Assembly: GCF_017894385.1 (NCBI RefSeq)
Contig: NZ_CP059560.1
Location: forward strand, 3,729,501 to 3,793,500
Length of the DNA: 64,000 nt
Direction: 5' to 3'
DNA from: Aromatoleum petrolei
Lineage (GTDB): Bacteria; Pseudomonadota; Gammaproteobacteria; Burkholderiales; Rhodocyclaceae
The notes under the pieces were generated by a model, which was not told the origin of the DNA, did not search any database, and was given only the letters and a program-made list of their open reading frames with translations. A program made the translations under genes and the position numbers. Below are positions 8,004 to 17,943 of the stretch, in pieces. Each line of letters begins with the position of its first letter. Position 1 is the stretch's first letter.

Positions 8004-10088
8004 TTAGGCCTCCACCATGCCGTTGTGGCGCAGCAGCGCATCGACGCTCGGCTCGCGCCCGCGGAAGGCCTTGAACGAGTCCAGCGCCGGACGGCTGCCC
8101 CCCACCGCGAGGATCTCGCGCCAGAAGCGCTCGCCGGTGTCGCGGTCGAGCAGTGTTCCCTTGCCCGCGCCGGCCTCCTCGAAAGCCGCGAACGCGTCCG
8201 CCGACAGCACCTCCGCCCACTTGTAGCTGTAGTAGCCCGCCGCATAGCCGCCCGCGAAGATGTGCGAGAAGCTGTGCGGGAAGCGGTGCCAGGCGGGCGG
8301 GAACATCACCGCGACTTCGCGCCGCACCTCGTCGAGCAGCGCCAGCACCTGCCCGACCGGCACGGGGCCGGCCGAGGCGTCGAGCTCGCTATGCAGGCGC
8401 AGGTCGAACATCGAGAACTCGAGCTGGCGCACCATCTGCATGCCGCTCTGGAAGTACTTCGCCGCGATCATCTTGTCGAACAGCTCACGCGGCAGCGGCG
8501 CTCCGGTGTCGACATGCGCGGTCATGCCCGAGAGCACGTCCCACTCCCAGCAGAAGTTCTCCATGAACTGGCTCGGCAGCTCGACCGCGTCCCATTCCAC
8601 GCCGTGGATGCCCGACACCGCGAGTTCATCGACACGCGTCAGCAGGTGGTGCAGGCCGTGGCCGCATTCGTGGAACAGCGTCAGCACGTCGTCGTGGGTG
8701 AAGGTCGCCGGCTTGCCGCCCACCGGGCCGGGGAAGTTGCACACCAGGTAGGCCACCGGCGTCTGCACGCCGCGCATGTTCGAGTAGCGGCTGCGCGCCG
8801 AATCCATCCACGCGCCGCCGCGCTTGGTCTCGCGCGCATGCAGGTCGAGGTAGAAGTGGCCCACCGTCTCGCCCGCCTTCTCGATGCGGAAGAAATGCGC
8901 GGCCGGATCCCACTTCGGCGCCTCCTCGGCGACGATATCGACGCCGTACAGGCTGCGGATCACGCCGAACAGGCCTTCCAGCACCTTGGGTTCGGGGAAG
9001 TACTGCTTCACCTCCTGTTCGGAGAACGCGTAGCGCGCCTGACGCAGCTTCTCCGATGCGTAGGCAATGTCCCACGGCTGCAGCGGTTCCAGGCCCAGGC
9101 CGGCGCGCGCGAAGTCCTGCAGCGCGGCGAGATCCTGTTCGGCGAAGGGCCTCGCCTTGGCAGCGAGCTCGCGCAGGAAGCCGAGCACCTGCGCGGGCGA
9201 CTCGGCCATCTTCGCGACCAGCGAGACCTCCGCGTAGTTCGCGTAGCCCAGCATCTTCGCCTCTTCGGCACGCAGCGCGAGGATGCGGCCGATCAGCGGG
9301 CCGTTGTCCAGATCCGGCTTGCCCTGCTCGGACGCGCGCGTCGCATAGGCGCGATACATGCGTGCGCGCAGCGCCTGGCTGTCCGCGTACTGCAGCACCG
9401 GCAGGTAGGAAGGCATGTGCAGCGTGAATTTCCAGCCCGGCTTGCCGTCGCGCTCGGCTGCGGCGCGCGCGGCGTCGATCGCGTCCGCGGGCAAGCCGGC
9501 GAGTTCGGCCTCGTCCGTGATCCACTCGGCGTGCGCGTTCGTCGCGTCGAGCAGGTTCTCGGAAAACTTCGCCGCGAGTGCCGACATCTCCTCCTGGATT
9601 GCCTTGAAGCGCGGCTTGTCGGCGTCCGCCAGCTCCGCGCCGGACAGGCGGAAGTCGCGCAGCTCGTGGTCGATGATGCGCCGGCGCACCGGCGGCAGCT
9701 GATCGTACTCGGCGCTGTTGAAAAGCTGGCGGTACTTCTCGAACAGTTCCAGATTCTGCCCGACCTCGGCGTAGAAGCTCGATACCTCGGGCAGCAGCGC
9801 GTTGTACGCCTCGCGCCATTCGGGCACGTCCATCACGCTGTGCAGATGGCCGACCACGCCCCAGGCGCGCCCGAGGCGTTCGCCTTCCTCGGTGAGCGGG
9901 GTGACGAAGTTGGCCCAGGTGGGAGGCGCCGGGTCGGCGATGAGGTCGGCGATCAGCGCGCGGTTCTCGTCGATGAGCTGGCGGATCGCGGGAGCAACGT
10001 GTTCCGGCCGGATCTCGTCGAAGCGCGGCAGGCTGGTGAAGTCGAGCAGGGGATTGGGCATGCGGTTCTCGGCTGGCGCAATGTTCAT
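8004..10088 (-). CDS. prlC: oligopeptidase A (M3 family metallopeptidase)
   Basis: A 694-residue cytosolic zinc peptidase that cleaves short peptides, including degraded signal peptides. The zinc-binding motif is HECGH at residues 473-477, followed by the usual downstream Glu region (GIHGVEWDAVELPSQFMENF). Full length and the N-terminal pattern NPLLDFTSLPRFDEIRPEHV match the OpdA/PrlC branch rather than dipeptidyl carboxypeptidase Dcp. It is transcribed leftward as a single gene. A TAGAAT hexamer on the minus strand about 70 bases upstream may be its -10 element. Confidence 0.93.
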   Translation of the reverse strand: MNIAPAENRMPNPLLDFTSLPRFDEIRPEHVAPAIRQLIDENRALIADLIADPAPPTWANFVTPLTEEGERLGRAWGVVGHLHSVMDVPEWREAYNALLPEVSSFYAEVGQNLELFEKYRQLFNSAEYDQLPPVRRRIIDHELRDFRLSGAELADADKPRFKAIQEEMSALAAKFSENLLDATNAHAEWITDEAELAGLPADAIDAARAAAERDGKPGWKFTLHMPSYLPVLQYADSQALRARMYRAYATRASEQGKPDLDNGPLIGRILALRAEEAKMLGYANYAEVSLVAKMAESPAQVLGFLRELAAKARPFAEQDLAALQDFARAGLGLEPLQPWDIAYASEKLRQARYAFSEQEVKQYFPEPKVLEGLFGVIRSLYGVDIVAEEAPKWDPAAHFFRIEKAGETVGHFYLDLHARETKRGGAWMDSARSRYSNMRGVQTPVAYLVCNFPGPVGGKPATFTHDDVLTLFHECGHGLHHLLTRVDELAVSGIHGVEWDAVELPSQFMENFCWEWDVLSGMTAHVDTGAPLPRELFDKMIAAKYFQSGMQMVRQLEFSMFDLRLHSELDASAGPVPVGQVLALLDEVRREVAVMFPPAWHRFPHSFSHIFAGGYAAGYYSYKWAEVLSADAFAAFEEAGAGKGTLLDRDTGERFWREILAVGGSRPALDSFKAFRGREPSVDALLRHNGMVEA

Positions 10089-10157
10089 TTTGGAATGGGC
10101 AGGCGAAGCCGGCGCGCGGCTGTTGCGAGCCGCCCACGAGCGCTGCCCCGGCTGGTC

Positions 10158-10163
10158 ATTCTA
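10158..10163 (-). promoter_or_regulatory. candidate -10 element for prlC
   Basis: The minus strand reads GTTAGAATG here, with TAGAAT as a 5-of-6 match to the -10 consensus, about 70 bases before the start codon at 10088. No good -35 is visible. The same TAGAAT hexamer sits upstream of argA, yggX and the cytochrome gene. Confidence 0.3.
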
Positions 10164-10241
10164 ACCGCAGGGGCAGCGCCACGTCCGGGGGCGTGCGCGC
10201 GGCCGGATGGCGCCGCCGCACACCGGAAGCCTGTTGCAGGC

Positions 10242-11015
10242 TTACTCGACGAGATCCTTGTAGGCATGCCACGTGGCATGGCCGACGAGCGGCAGCAGCA
10301 CCACCATGCCGATCATCATCGTCGCGAACCCGAGTCCGATCAGCACGACGATCAGTGCCGCCCACATCGCCATCGCGCCGAGGTTGAAACCGACCGCACG
10401 TGCGCTGGTCATCATGGCGGTGACCATGTCGCTGTTGCGGTCCATGAGCATCGGCACCGAAACGACCGACAGGGCGAACACGAGGCCGGCGAGCGCGCCG
10501 CCCACGACGAGGTAGGAGACGACGAAGTGCACGTACTCGCCGGAGAGGAACACATCCCGGAAGAAGTTCGACATGTCCGGCGTCACGCCGTGATAGAACA
10601 GCGCGAACAGGATCGCCGACAGGCGCTCCCAGCCGATCAACATGAAGGCGAGAAAGGCGCCGTAGTAGAGCAGATGGTCGCCGTGCTCGCGCAATCCCTT
10701 GATCGATTCGACGAAGCTCGCACCTTCACCGCGTTCTTGGCGACGCGAAATTTCATACAAGCCGGCCGCGGCCAGCGGTCCGACGAGGAAGAAGCCCGAG
10801 ATTGCTGCCGTGAACAGGTAGGGCATGTCCGTCGCGTAGGCGAGGATCACGTAGCCGATCACCGCGAAGATCACGCCGTAGCTCAGGCTGGCGCCCATGT
10901 TCGCGCACATGTCGTCCCAGCCCATGCGCAGCCACTGCAGCGGTCGCGATACTTCGACCTGCCTGACATGGGGCAGGGTGAAGTGACGGTCGAGTGTATT
11001 GAACGACTTGTCCAT
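10242..11015 (-). CDS. DUF2189 domain integral membrane protein
   Basis: A 257-residue inner-membrane protein with about six hydrophobic segments (for example near residues 45-60, 68-86, 118-135, 165-190 and 215-245). The layout and the N-terminal VEVSRPLQWLRMGWDDM followed by paired membrane helices match the DUF2189 family. The biochemical role of that family is not established. AAGGAGG lies just upstream of the ATG, a strong ribosome site. It stands alone between prlC and purC and has no membrane-transport or enzyme motif I can identify. Confidence 0.75.
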   Translation of the reverse strand: MDKSFNTLDRHFTLPHVRQVEVSRPLQWLRMGWDDMCANMGASLSYGVIFAVIGYVILAYATDMPYLFTAAISGFFLVGPLAAAGLYEISRRQERGEGASFVESIKGLREHGDHLLYYGAFLAFMLIGWERLSAILFALFYHGVTPDMSNFFRDVFLSGEYVHFVVSYLVVGGALAGLVFALSVVSVPMLMDRNSDMVTAMMTSARAVGFNLGAMAMWAALIVVLIGLGFATMMIGMVVLLPLVGHATWHAYKDLVE

Positions 11016-11191
11016 GGCAGCCTCCTTGGGGTTCGAAGTACCCGAGGGCGGGTCCGTCCGGCATGGCCGCGAAGGGGATAGCCCCCAGATGGAGTCTTAG
11101 AGCGGCCGTGGTTGGGCAAGTTCGGGTAATTTCACCCATTTTGCGCAGGGCGTGCGACCTTGCTTCCGTGATCGGCGGGCGGCGGACGTGG

Positions 11192-11235
11192 AAAGGCCCG
11201 CCGTCCCCGGCGTGATGCCGGGCAGGGCGGGCCTT
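11192..11235 (-). terminator. intrinsic terminator of purC
   Basis: AAGGCCCGCC pairs with GGCGGGCCTT over 10 bp, and an inner helix (CCCCGGC/GCCGGG) fills the loop. On the minus strand the stem is followed by TTTCC. It lies 17 bases after the purC stop codon at 11253. Nothing else is visible in the 11016-11252 gap. Confidence 0.7.
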
Positions 11236-11252
11236 CGCAGGGCGCGGTGCGC

Positions 11253-12188
11253 TCAGGCCAGGGGCTGGCCGGTCAGGCGCTCGTAGGCCTCGCGGTACTT
11301 CGCGGCGGTGCGCGCAATCACTTCGGCCGGCAGTGACGGGCCCGGCGCCGTCTTGTTCCAGGTCAGCGTCTCGAGATAGTCGCGCACGTACTGTTTGTCG
11401 TAGCTCGGCGGGCTGATGCCCTCGCGGTAGCTGTCGGCGGGCCAGAAGCGCGACGAGTCGGGCGTCAGGGCTTCGTCGATGAGGTGCAGCGTACCGGCCG
11501 CGTCGATGCCGAACTCGAACTTCGTGTCGGCGATGATGATGCCGCGCCCGGCGGCATAGTTGGACGCTTCCGTGTACAGCGCGATCGCCGCATCGCGCGC
11601 CTGCGCGGCGAGCTGGGCGCCGTTCTTGCCCGTGCCCGCGAGTTCGTTGACGAGCGCGGCGGCGCAGCGCGTCTGCGCCTGCTCGAATGAGATGTTCTCG
11701 TCGTGGTCGCCGACTTCGGCCTTCGAGGCCGGCGTGAAGATCGGCGCGGGCAGCTTCGCCGCCTGCTTGAGGCCCGCCGGCAGCTTGATGCCGCAGATCG
11801 CGCCCGTGTCCTGGTAGTCCTTCCAGCCCGAGCCGATCACGTAGCCGCGCACCACGGCCTCGATCGGCAGCGGCTTCAGGCGCTTGACGACCAGCGCGCG
11901 GCCGCGCACCTGTTCGCGCTCGTCGGCGGCAACAACCGACTCCGGATCGATGCCCGTGAGCTGGTTCGGCACGATGTGGCCGAGGCGCGAGAACCAGAAG
12001 TTCGCCATCGCGGTCAGCACGCGGCCCTTGTCCGGGATCGGGTCCGGCAGGATCACGTCGAAGGCGGACAGGCGGTCGCTGGTGACGATCAGCAGCTTGT
12101 CGGCGTCGACGGCGTAGATGTCGCGCACCTTGCCGCGCCCGAGCAGCTGCAGGCTCTTGATGGAGGATTCGAACAGGGGAGTGGCCAC
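11253..12188 (-). CDS. purC: phosphoribosylaminoimidazole-succinocarboxamide synthase
   Basis: A 311-residue cytosolic ligase that joins aspartate to CAIR using ATP in purine synthesis. The N-terminal nucleotide loop [12 protein letters not shown] and the block [19 protein letters not shown] are typical, as is the later motif DTKFEFGID. The protein belongs to the longer SAICAR synthase form (about 300 residues), not the short E. coli type. The start is taken as GTG at 12188, since no ATG lies nearby and the family N terminus begins here. GAAAGAG about 8 bases upstream may serve as the ribosome site. Confidence 0.93.
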   Translation of the reverse strand: MATPLFESSIKSLQLLGRGKVRDIYAVDADKLLIVTSDRLSAFDVILPDPIPDKGRVLTAMANFWFSRLGHIVPNQLTGIDPESVVAADEREQVRGRALVVKRLKPLPIEAVVRGYVIGSGWKDYQDTGAICGIKLPAGLKQAAKLPAPIFTPASKAEVGDHDENISFEQAQTRCAAALVNELAGTGKNGAQLAAQARDAAIALYTEASNYAAGRGIIIADTKFEFGIDAAGTLHLIDEALTPDSSRFWPADSYREGISPPSYDKQYVRDYLETLTWNKTAPGPSLPAEVIARTAAKYREAYERLTGQPLA

Positions 12189-12247
12189 GATGGAAACTCT
12201 TTCAGGGCAAAGCGCGATTATAGGACAGCTTGGGCACGGACCATCCC

Positions 12248-13537
12248 TCAATGACCGCCTTCCTCGGCGGCGAGCTGACGGCGCATGCGGCGCAGCCCCA
12301 GCGCGACGAGTCCCGCGATGACGGGGATCGATGCCGCGGTGACGACCTCGGGCGTGGCCGGATGAATATAGTCCTTCACCCCCTTGGCGAGGTACTGCAC
12401 CAGCTGCGAACCGTAATACGTGATCGCGACCACCGACAGCCCCTCCACCGTCTCCTGCAGGCGCAGTTGCAGCTTGGCGCGGCGGTTCATCTGGCCGAGC
12501 AGCTCCTGGTTCTGGCGCTCCAGCTCGATCTCCACGCGCGTGCGCAGCAGCTGCGAGTTGCGCGCGATGCGGCTCGACAGGTCTTCCTGCCGCCGTGCCA
12601 CCGTCGCACAGGTGTCGATCGCCGGGGTCAGGCGCCGCTCCATGAACTCGCGCACCGGCGGGTAGCCCTTGACGCGCACCTCGCGCAGGTCGTCGATGCG
12701 CTGGCGCACCAGCCGGTAATACGCGGCCGCCGCGCCGAAGCGGAAGGTCGTGCGCGCAACCGAGCGTTCGACGTGCGCGGCGAGCCGCGTCAGGCGGCCG
12801 AGCACCTGGCGCTCGTCCTCCGGCGAGGTCGCCGTGCCCATCGCGTCCATCAGGTCGGCGAGCTCGTCCTCGGCGAGCGCGAGCAGGCGCCCCACGTCCT
12901 TCGCGACCGGAAAGGCGAGCAGGGCCATCACGCGGTAGGTCTCGATCTCGAGCAGGCGTTGCACCGTGCGACCGGCCTGGCGTGGGGTCAGCGAGGTGTC
13001 GAGGACGAGGAAGCGGGAAAAGCCGTCGGCGATGTGGAAATCGGTGAAGACCCAGCCCGCGCCGTCCGCGACCTGCGATGCCACCGAGGTCGTGCCCGTC
13101 GGCGAGAGCTGCGCGAGCACCGTCTCGGGGGCGACCTCGTCCACGCCGCGCAGCTCGACGTGCGTGGCGACCAGCAGCTGTCCGGGAATCTCGCGCCGCC
13201 ATGCCGCAGGCACGTCGAGCAAGGGGTTGTCGTCGCTCGCGCCGCCGTCGTCGATGCGACGCACGAAGGTGTAGCTGGTGAATTCGTTGTGGCGCTCCCA
13301 CTTCAGGCGGAACCCGCCGGCATCGAGGAAGACGTGGCCCGAGGACGTGTCCGGCGGCGGCAGTTCGAACTGCTCGGCGAGCAGGCGCAGATGATCCGCC
13401 TCACGTTCGGCGCTGCCGTCGACGTGCAGGAAGGCAAGGTAGGTGACGAACTCCGGTGTCTCCAGCGTGACCGGGGGGCGCGCGTGGACTTCGTCGTTCA
13501 GTTTCTGGCGTAGCGGATATTCGTCGAAAAGGGGCAT
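12248..13537 (-). CDS. DUF3422 family membrane-anchored protein
   Basis: A 429-residue protein whose N terminus ([20 protein letters not shown]) and overall order match the DUF3422 family of unknown function. Residues 1-200 look globular. A helical region with coiled-coil character spans about 300-375 ([20 protein letters not shown] onward). Two hydrophobic segments lie near the C terminus (about 380-420), suggesting an inner-membrane anchor with a large cytoplasmic part. The layout resembles a Mg2+/CorA-type topology but lacks a GMN motif. It starts alone, upstream of purC in the same direction and 59 bases from it. Confidence 0.75.
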   Translation of the reverse strand: MPLFDEYPLRQKLNDEVHARPPVTLETPEFVTYLAFLHVDGSAEREADHLRLLAEQFELPPPDTSSGHVFLDAGGFRLKWERHNEFTSYTFVRRIDDGGASDDNPLLDVPAAWRREIPGQLLVATHVELRGVDEVAPETVLAQLSPTGTTSVASQVADGAGWVFTDFHIADGFSRFLVLDTSLTPRQAGRTVQRLLEIETYRVMALLAFPVAKDVGRLLALAEDELADLMDAMGTATSPEDERQVLGRLTRLAAHVERSVARTTFRFGAAAAYYRLVRQRIDDLREVRVKGYPPVREFMERRLTPAIDTCATVARRQEDLSSRIARNSQLLRTRVEIELERQNQELLGQMNRRAKLQLRLQETVEGLSVVAITYYGSQLVQYLAKGVKDYIHPATPEVVTAASIPVIAGLVALGLRRMRRQLAAEEGGH

Positions 13538-13656
13538 GGCGCGGCAACGGGGTCGAGCGCGCTAGGTTAACGGCCCCGGGGCGATTGCGGAAGCCCCGCC
13601 GCGCCGCGCGTGCTGCCGCGGGCTGGGCTGGGCGGGGCTGTCGGGAGGGAAAGTAC

Positions 13657-14352
13657 TCAGTAGCGCGGAGCAGGGGCCGGCTGCATCATGCCGGGCTGCT
13701 GCTGGGCCTGTGCAGGCACGATCAGCACTTCCACGCGACGGTTCTGCGCGCGGCCTTGGGGCGTGCTGTTGTCGGCGACGGGGCGCGATGCGCCGTAGCC
13801 GACGGCGACCAGCCGGTTCGATTCCACGCCGCGCTGGGCCATGTAGCTGCGTACGGACTCGGCGCGGTTCTCGGACAGCGTCTGGTTGAAGCTCGCCGAG
13901 CCGGTCGAGTCGGTATGCCCCTCGATCTGCACGACGGTGTCGGGGTACTGCTGAATGCTTTGGGAAAGGCGCGACAGCACCGGCTGGAACTGCGGTTTCA
14001 CGTCGGCGCGGCCGGTATCGAAGGTGATGTTCTCGGGCGCTTGCAGGCGGATCGTGTCACCCTGGCGTTGCACCTGCACGCCGGTGCCGGCCATCTGCTG
14101 GCGCAGTTCGGCTTCCTGCTTGTCCATCTGGCGCCCGACCAGCCCGCCGACGGTCGCGCCGATCGCCGCGCCCACGAGGCCACCCGTCGTGCGGTTGCCC
14201 GAACCGGCGACGACGTTGCCGAGGATCGCCCCCGCGCCGGCGCCAATGGCGGCTCCGCGCGCCGTCTGGGCATTTTCGCCGTAGAAAGGGTTCTGTGCGC
14301 AGCCGGCGATCGTCAGGACCGACAGGGCCGCGACAATCAATGTTCTTTTCAT
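13657..14352 (-). CDS. OmpA-family outer-membrane lipoprotein with glycine zipper
   Basis: A 231-residue cell-envelope protein. The N terminus is a lipoprotein signal ending LTIAGC, with Cys18 as the lipidated residue. Residues about 34-75 form a Gly-zipper segment (GAAIGAGAGAILGNVVAG and GGLVGAAIGATVGGLVG). Residues about 110-220 are an OmpA-like peptidoglycan-binding domain with the motif IEGHTDSTGSASFNQTLSENR. AGGAGG precedes the ATG. Such proteins anchor the outer membrane to the cell wall. The C-terminal Gln/Pro-rich tail is short and probably disordered. Confidence 0.9.
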   Translation of the reverse strand: MKRTLIVAALSVLTIAGCAQNPFYGENAQTARGAAIGAGAGAILGNVVAGSGNRTTGGLVGAAIGATVGGLVGRQMDKQEAELRQQMAGTGVQVQRQGDTIRLQAPENITFDTGRADVKPQFQPVLSRLSQSIQQYPDTVVQIEGHTDSTGSASFNQTLSENRAESVRSYMAQRGVESNRLVAVGYGASRPVADNSTPQGRAQNRRVEVLIVPAQAQQQPGMMQPAPAPRY

Positions 14353-14447
14353 TATTGCCTCCTGGGATGAATGGGGAAACGCACGTATTTTGAGCGTGTC
14401 CGCCGATCGGGAGTTCCGGGAAGCATAACGAATTGTAAGCGCCCGGT

Positions 14448-17018
14448 TCAGCTTCCGATGCCGATGGCCTGCTCGATGGATGGCGTCGGACGCTGGATGT
14501 GATAGCCCTGGGCGAGGTCGATCGATTGGTCGATCACCTTGCCCAGCACTTCGGCATCCTCGACGTATTCGGCCACCGTGCGGATGCCCAGGTCACGCGC
14601 GAGCGCGACGATGCTGCGCACCAGGGCGCGGTCCTTGTCGTTGTGCTTCATGCCGAGGATGAAGTCGCCTTCGATCTTGAGGAAGTCGATCGGGAAGCGC
14701 TTCACGTAGTGGAAGGACGAAAAGCCCGAGCCGAAGTCGTCGATCGCGAGGCGGAAGCCTTCGCCGCGCAGGGTGTTGATGAAGCGTTCGAGCAGGGCCA
14801 TGTTCTTGATCGTTTCGCGCTCGGTGATCTCGAACACGATGCGCGCCGGGTCGAAACCCGATGCGCCGGCGATGCGCCGCGTCTCCTGCACGAAATCGGT
14901 GAGCACCAGCGCGCGCGGCGACATGTTGAGGAACAGCAGACCCTGGTAGTCCGCGGCGACCGCGGCCTCGAGGGCGCGCTCCATCAGGATGTAGTCGAGC
15001 TTGTGCATCAGGCCCATCTTCTCGGCGATCGCGACGAAGGCGTCGGCGACGAGGATGGAGCCGTCCTCGAGGCGGATGCGCGAGAGCACCTCGAGCGCCT
15101 CCACTCTGCCCGTTCTCGGGTCGATGATGGGCTGGTAGTAGGGGATCACTCCGCGCGCCTCGACTGCCGCGAGGATCAGCATGCTCTTCTCGGACAGCGA
15201 GCGGAACACCTCGACCACGTCCTGTTCGGTCGGGATCGCCACGCGGCCTTTGCCGTCGGCCTTGGCGCGATACATCATGCTGTCGGCGAACAGGAAGAGG
15301 TCCTTGGTCTCGATGGCGTGATCCGGATAGACCGCCATGCCGATCGACAGCGAGCCGCTTACGCGGGTGCTGTCCGGGGTCTCGATGGATAGTGAGGTGA
15401 CGGCATCGATGATGCGCTGGGCGACCTCGATGGTGCCCGCGAGGTCGGTCTCGGGGAGGATCGCAACGAACTCGTCGCCACCGTAGCGCGCCAGCAGGTC
15501 GTCCTCGCGGATCGCACGCCGGATGGCCGTCGCGACCTCCTGGAGGAACACGTCGCCGAAGCCGTGGCCGTAGGTGTCGTTCACCGACTTGAAGTTGTCG
15601 GCGTCGATCATCAGCAGGCCGAACTTGTAGCCGTGACGGCCCGAGCGCGTGGCCTCGCTGTCGAGCAGCTCCCAGAACACGCGCTGGTTGTAGAGGTTGG
15701 TGAGCGGATCGCGCGTCGCGTAGTACTCGAGATCCTTGGTGTACTTGTCGATCGCCTTGACCGAGCCGACCACGTTCAGCAGCGTCGACAGGATGCTCTC
15801 GACCACCAGCCAGCGTGTCGTGTCCGCGCCGGCCTGGGCCTGCATGCCGATGCCGACGATGCCGCCGATCTTGGGGGCCTCGACCAGCAGCGACTTCGTC
15901 TGCACCTCGATGTCGTTGCGCACCAGTTCGGGCGAACTGCGCGAGCTGTCGGCAATGTTGTGCTCGATGCGCACCGCGTAGCCGTCGGCGAAGTAGGGAT
16001 TGCGGCGGAGCGATTCGCGCACCGTCTCCTCGAACAGCTGCCGGCTCTCCGTCGACGGTGTGTAGCGCCAGAACACCTCGAGATCGAAGATGTCGTCGCC
16101 GGTCTTGAAGATCGAGAACAGCGCATAGGCCGGCATCACGCCGTCGATGTCGATGAGCAGGCGGTTCACGTACTCGCGCCAGTCCTTGACGACGTCGGAG
16201 GTGAGGATGAATTTCTCCAGCAGACGGATCTCGAACTCGAGCATCTCCTTATCGACGGCCACGCTGCGCACGCGTTCGATGAGCTGCTTCACTTCCGTGG
16301 CGACCGGGCTGAATTCGCTGAAGCCGAAATCGAGCGAAGCCTTTTCAAGCAGCTTGAGGTCGGAAAGCCGGCTGATGGAGCGAATGTTCGTCGCAAAGCC
16401 CGCAATCGCCTTGTTCAGCCGGCGGCGGATATAGACCACCATCAGCAGTGTTGCCACGATCGCCACCGGCACCACCGGGGCGAAGGCAAACATGAACTGG
16501 CGGTTGCCGGCGTCGAGGAGCGGCCGGATGTCCTGGCGCACGTCGATCACGCCCAGCACTTCGCCGGGCTTGGAGTTGGTGTGGCATTGGCGGCATTCCG
16601 CCTCGGCGCGCAGGGGATTGATGAAGCGCACCTCGGGGCCGTCGTCCACGCGGCGGCTCTCGCCCGTCGCGATCACCTCGAGGATCGCGGCATCCATCTC
16701 GCGCTGACGGATCTCGCCGAACAGTTCGGTGACGCGCGGTGCGCGGTAGATCGCGATCTGGTGCGAGGTCTTGTCGACGGAGTGCTCGATCGCGCGGATG
16801 AACTCCTCGAGCTGTGTGCGCGTCCAGCCGGTGCGCATCAGCTGGAACATCGACTGGAAGGTCATTTCCGCGAAGGTGCTCGCGTCGCGCATCGCTTCCT
16901 CGCGGATCGAGCGCTCGTGGAGGCCGGAGACGACGTACTGGGTGGCGACCGCGAGCGCAGTCGAGAACACGACGGCAGCAGTCAGCAGGAGTCCGCGTAT
17001 GGTCTTGATCGGAGTCAT
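14448..17018 (-). CDS. haem-binding membrane sensor with GGDEF and EAL domains
   Basis: An 856-residue inner-membrane protein that should make and/or degrade c-di-GMP. A first membrane helix spans about 8-30. A periplasmic region contains CRQCH (Cys142, Cys145, His146), the covalent haem-c motif, and a second helix spans about 173-197. A GAF-like linker fills about 260-430. The diguanylate cyclase domain has GGDEF at 513-517 with the inhibitory RxxD site at 504-507. The EAL domain starts with EALEVLSR near 640 and retains TER (732-734), DDFGSG (760-765) and KIEG. Both catalytic domains look intact, so which activity dominates is unknown. Confidence 0.88.
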   Translation of the reverse strand: MTPIKTIRGLLLTAAVVFSTALAVATQYVVSGLHERSIREEAMRDASTFAEMTFQSMFQLMRTGWTRTQLEEFIRAIEHSVDKTSHQIAIYRAPRVTELFGEIRQREMDAAILEVIATGESRRVDDGPEVRFINPLRAEAECRQCHTNSKPGEVLGVIDVRQDIRPLLDAGNRQFMFAFAPVVPVAIVATLLMVVYIRRRLNKAIAGFATNIRSISRLSDLKLLEKASLDFGFSEFSPVATEVKQLIERVRSVAVDKEMLEFEIRLLEKFILTSDVVKDWREYVNRLLIDIDGVMPAYALFSIFKTGDDIFDLEVFWRYTPSTESRQLFEETVRESLRRNPYFADGYAVRIEHNIADSSRSSPELVRNDIEVQTKSLLVEAPKIGGIVGIGMQAQAGADTTRWLVVESILSTLLNVVGSVKAIDKYTKDLEYYATRDPLTNLYNQRVFWELLDSEATRSGRHGYKFGLLMIDADNFKSVNDTYGHGFGDVFLQEVATAIRRAIREDDLLARYGGDEFVAILPETDLAGTIEVAQRIIDAVTSLSIETPDSTRVSGSLSIGMAVYPDHAIETKDLFLFADSMMYRAKADGKGRVAIPTEQDVVEVFRSLSEKSMLILAAVEARGVIPYYQPIIDPRTGRVEALEVLSRIRLEDGSILVADAFVAIAEKMGLMHKLDYILMERALEAAVAADYQGLLFLNMSPRALVLTDFVQETRRIAGASGFDPARIVFEITERETIKNMALLERFINTLRGEGFRLAIDDFGSGFSSFHYVKRFPIDFLKIEGDFILGMKHNDKDRALVRSIVALARDLGIRTVAEYVEDAEVLGKVIDQSIDLAQGYHIQRPTPSIEQAIGIGS

Positions 17019-17115
17019 TGCGTGGGGCGATCCCGGACCTGCGCGGGCGTCGCACGCGGCTCCCGCAGGGGGCCGATCCGACGCCTGAGGCGAAGTGTAA
17101 GAACGCGTAACAAAA

Positions 17116-17127
17116 CGGAAATTTCCG
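17116..17127. promoter_or_regulatory. 12-bp palindrome at the predicted transcription start of the haem GGDEF-EAL gene
   Basis: CGGAAATTTCCG is a perfect palindrome. Just upstream on the minus strand is TATAGT (17131-17136), a -10-like hexamer that overlaps the stop codon of the preceding gene. The palindrome would sit near +1 and could be an operator. The rest of the 17019-17131 gap shows nothing else. Confidence 0.35.
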
Positions 17128-17131
17128 CGGA

Positions 17132-17830
17132 CTATACTCCGCCGCCCCCGTTACGCAAAGCCTTGTTGCCTGCAGGGGAATCACCTTCGGCGAGGAGCGC
17201 CCGGGCCTGGGCGCGCGTGAGGATGCGCCCTGGTAAGGGGATCAGCCCCGCGACGGCGGCGCGGTAGCGGGCGTAGCGCGCGCCGTGCAGGGCGAGGAGC
17301 TTGCGCTCTTCCAACAGCGAGCCAATCCACAGGTAGGCGGTGATGCACAGCGAGGACGTGAGCCGGGCGGCATCCATGTCGCGTGTCCAGAGGATCAGCA
17401 GGCCGAGGAAGTACCAGGGATGACGCACGATGCGGTGGAGCGGCGACAGATGCAGGCGGCCTTCCTGGTCTGCTGGCGAATGCGTTCGGGTGCGCCACTG
17501 CGCGAGGCCGGAAAAGCTGTCCATGTCGTAATGGCGCGTGGTCCACAGGAAGCCCGCCAGGGCGCCCAGCGCGACGGCGTTCGCAAGCCAGGCGCCGATG
17601 CCCGACCATTCCCACAGCAGCGGGCCGCGCAGTGCGAAGGTGAGCCACGCGGGCGGCACGAGCAGCAGGGCCGCGACCGCGTTGAAGGTCAGCCGGTAGG
17701 CGTGCGCTGCGGCAGGCCAGCGCCGTGCGACGAATTCCTTCGCCGTGAACGAGGCGAGCAGCGAATGAATCGATCCGTACAGCGCCCATGCTGCGACGAG
17801 GGTGGCGAGCTGTGCGGCGGAAGGTGACAT
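17132..17830 (-). CDS. isoprenylcysteine methyltransferase-like (ICMT/NnrU-type) membrane protein
   Basis: A 232-residue integral membrane protein with about five or six hydrophobic segments. The C-terminal half has the ICMT/PEMT-type signature RIVRHPWYFLGLL near residue 133, followed by LEERKLLALHGARYARYR near 190-207, where S-adenosylmethionine is expected to bind. Bacterial members methylate lipids or other small acceptors; the substrate here is unknown. It lies upstream of the haem GGDEF-EAL gene in the same direction and may share transcripts with it. NnrU proteins of denitrifiers are similar in size and are an alternative name. Confidence 0.65.
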   Translation of the reverse strand: MSPSAAQLATLVAAWALYGSIHSLLASFTAKEFVARRWPAAAHAYRLTFNAVAALLLVPPAWLTFALRGPLLWEWSGIGAWLANAVALGALAGFLWTTRHYDMDSFSGLAQWRTRTHSPADQEGRLHLSPLHRIVRHPWYFLGLLILWTRDMDAARLTSSLCITAYLWIGSLLEERKLLALHGARYARYRAAVAGLIPLPGRILTRAQARALLAEGDSPAGNKALRNGGGGV

Positions 17831-17943
17831 GGGCGACCCCGGCGGTGTCTCATGCGGGCGGATCCCGCGGCGACCGGGATGATGTCACGACTGCCCGCTC
17901 CGGTCATGGGCCGCCGAGCAGGGCGCAGCGGGGCCCTTTCTGC

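Noticed and set aside
8025..11081. A 1018-residue + strand frame opposite prlC and the DUF2189 gene
   Set aside because: It is antisense to two well-supported genes and has His/Arg/Glu/Val-rich shadow composition.
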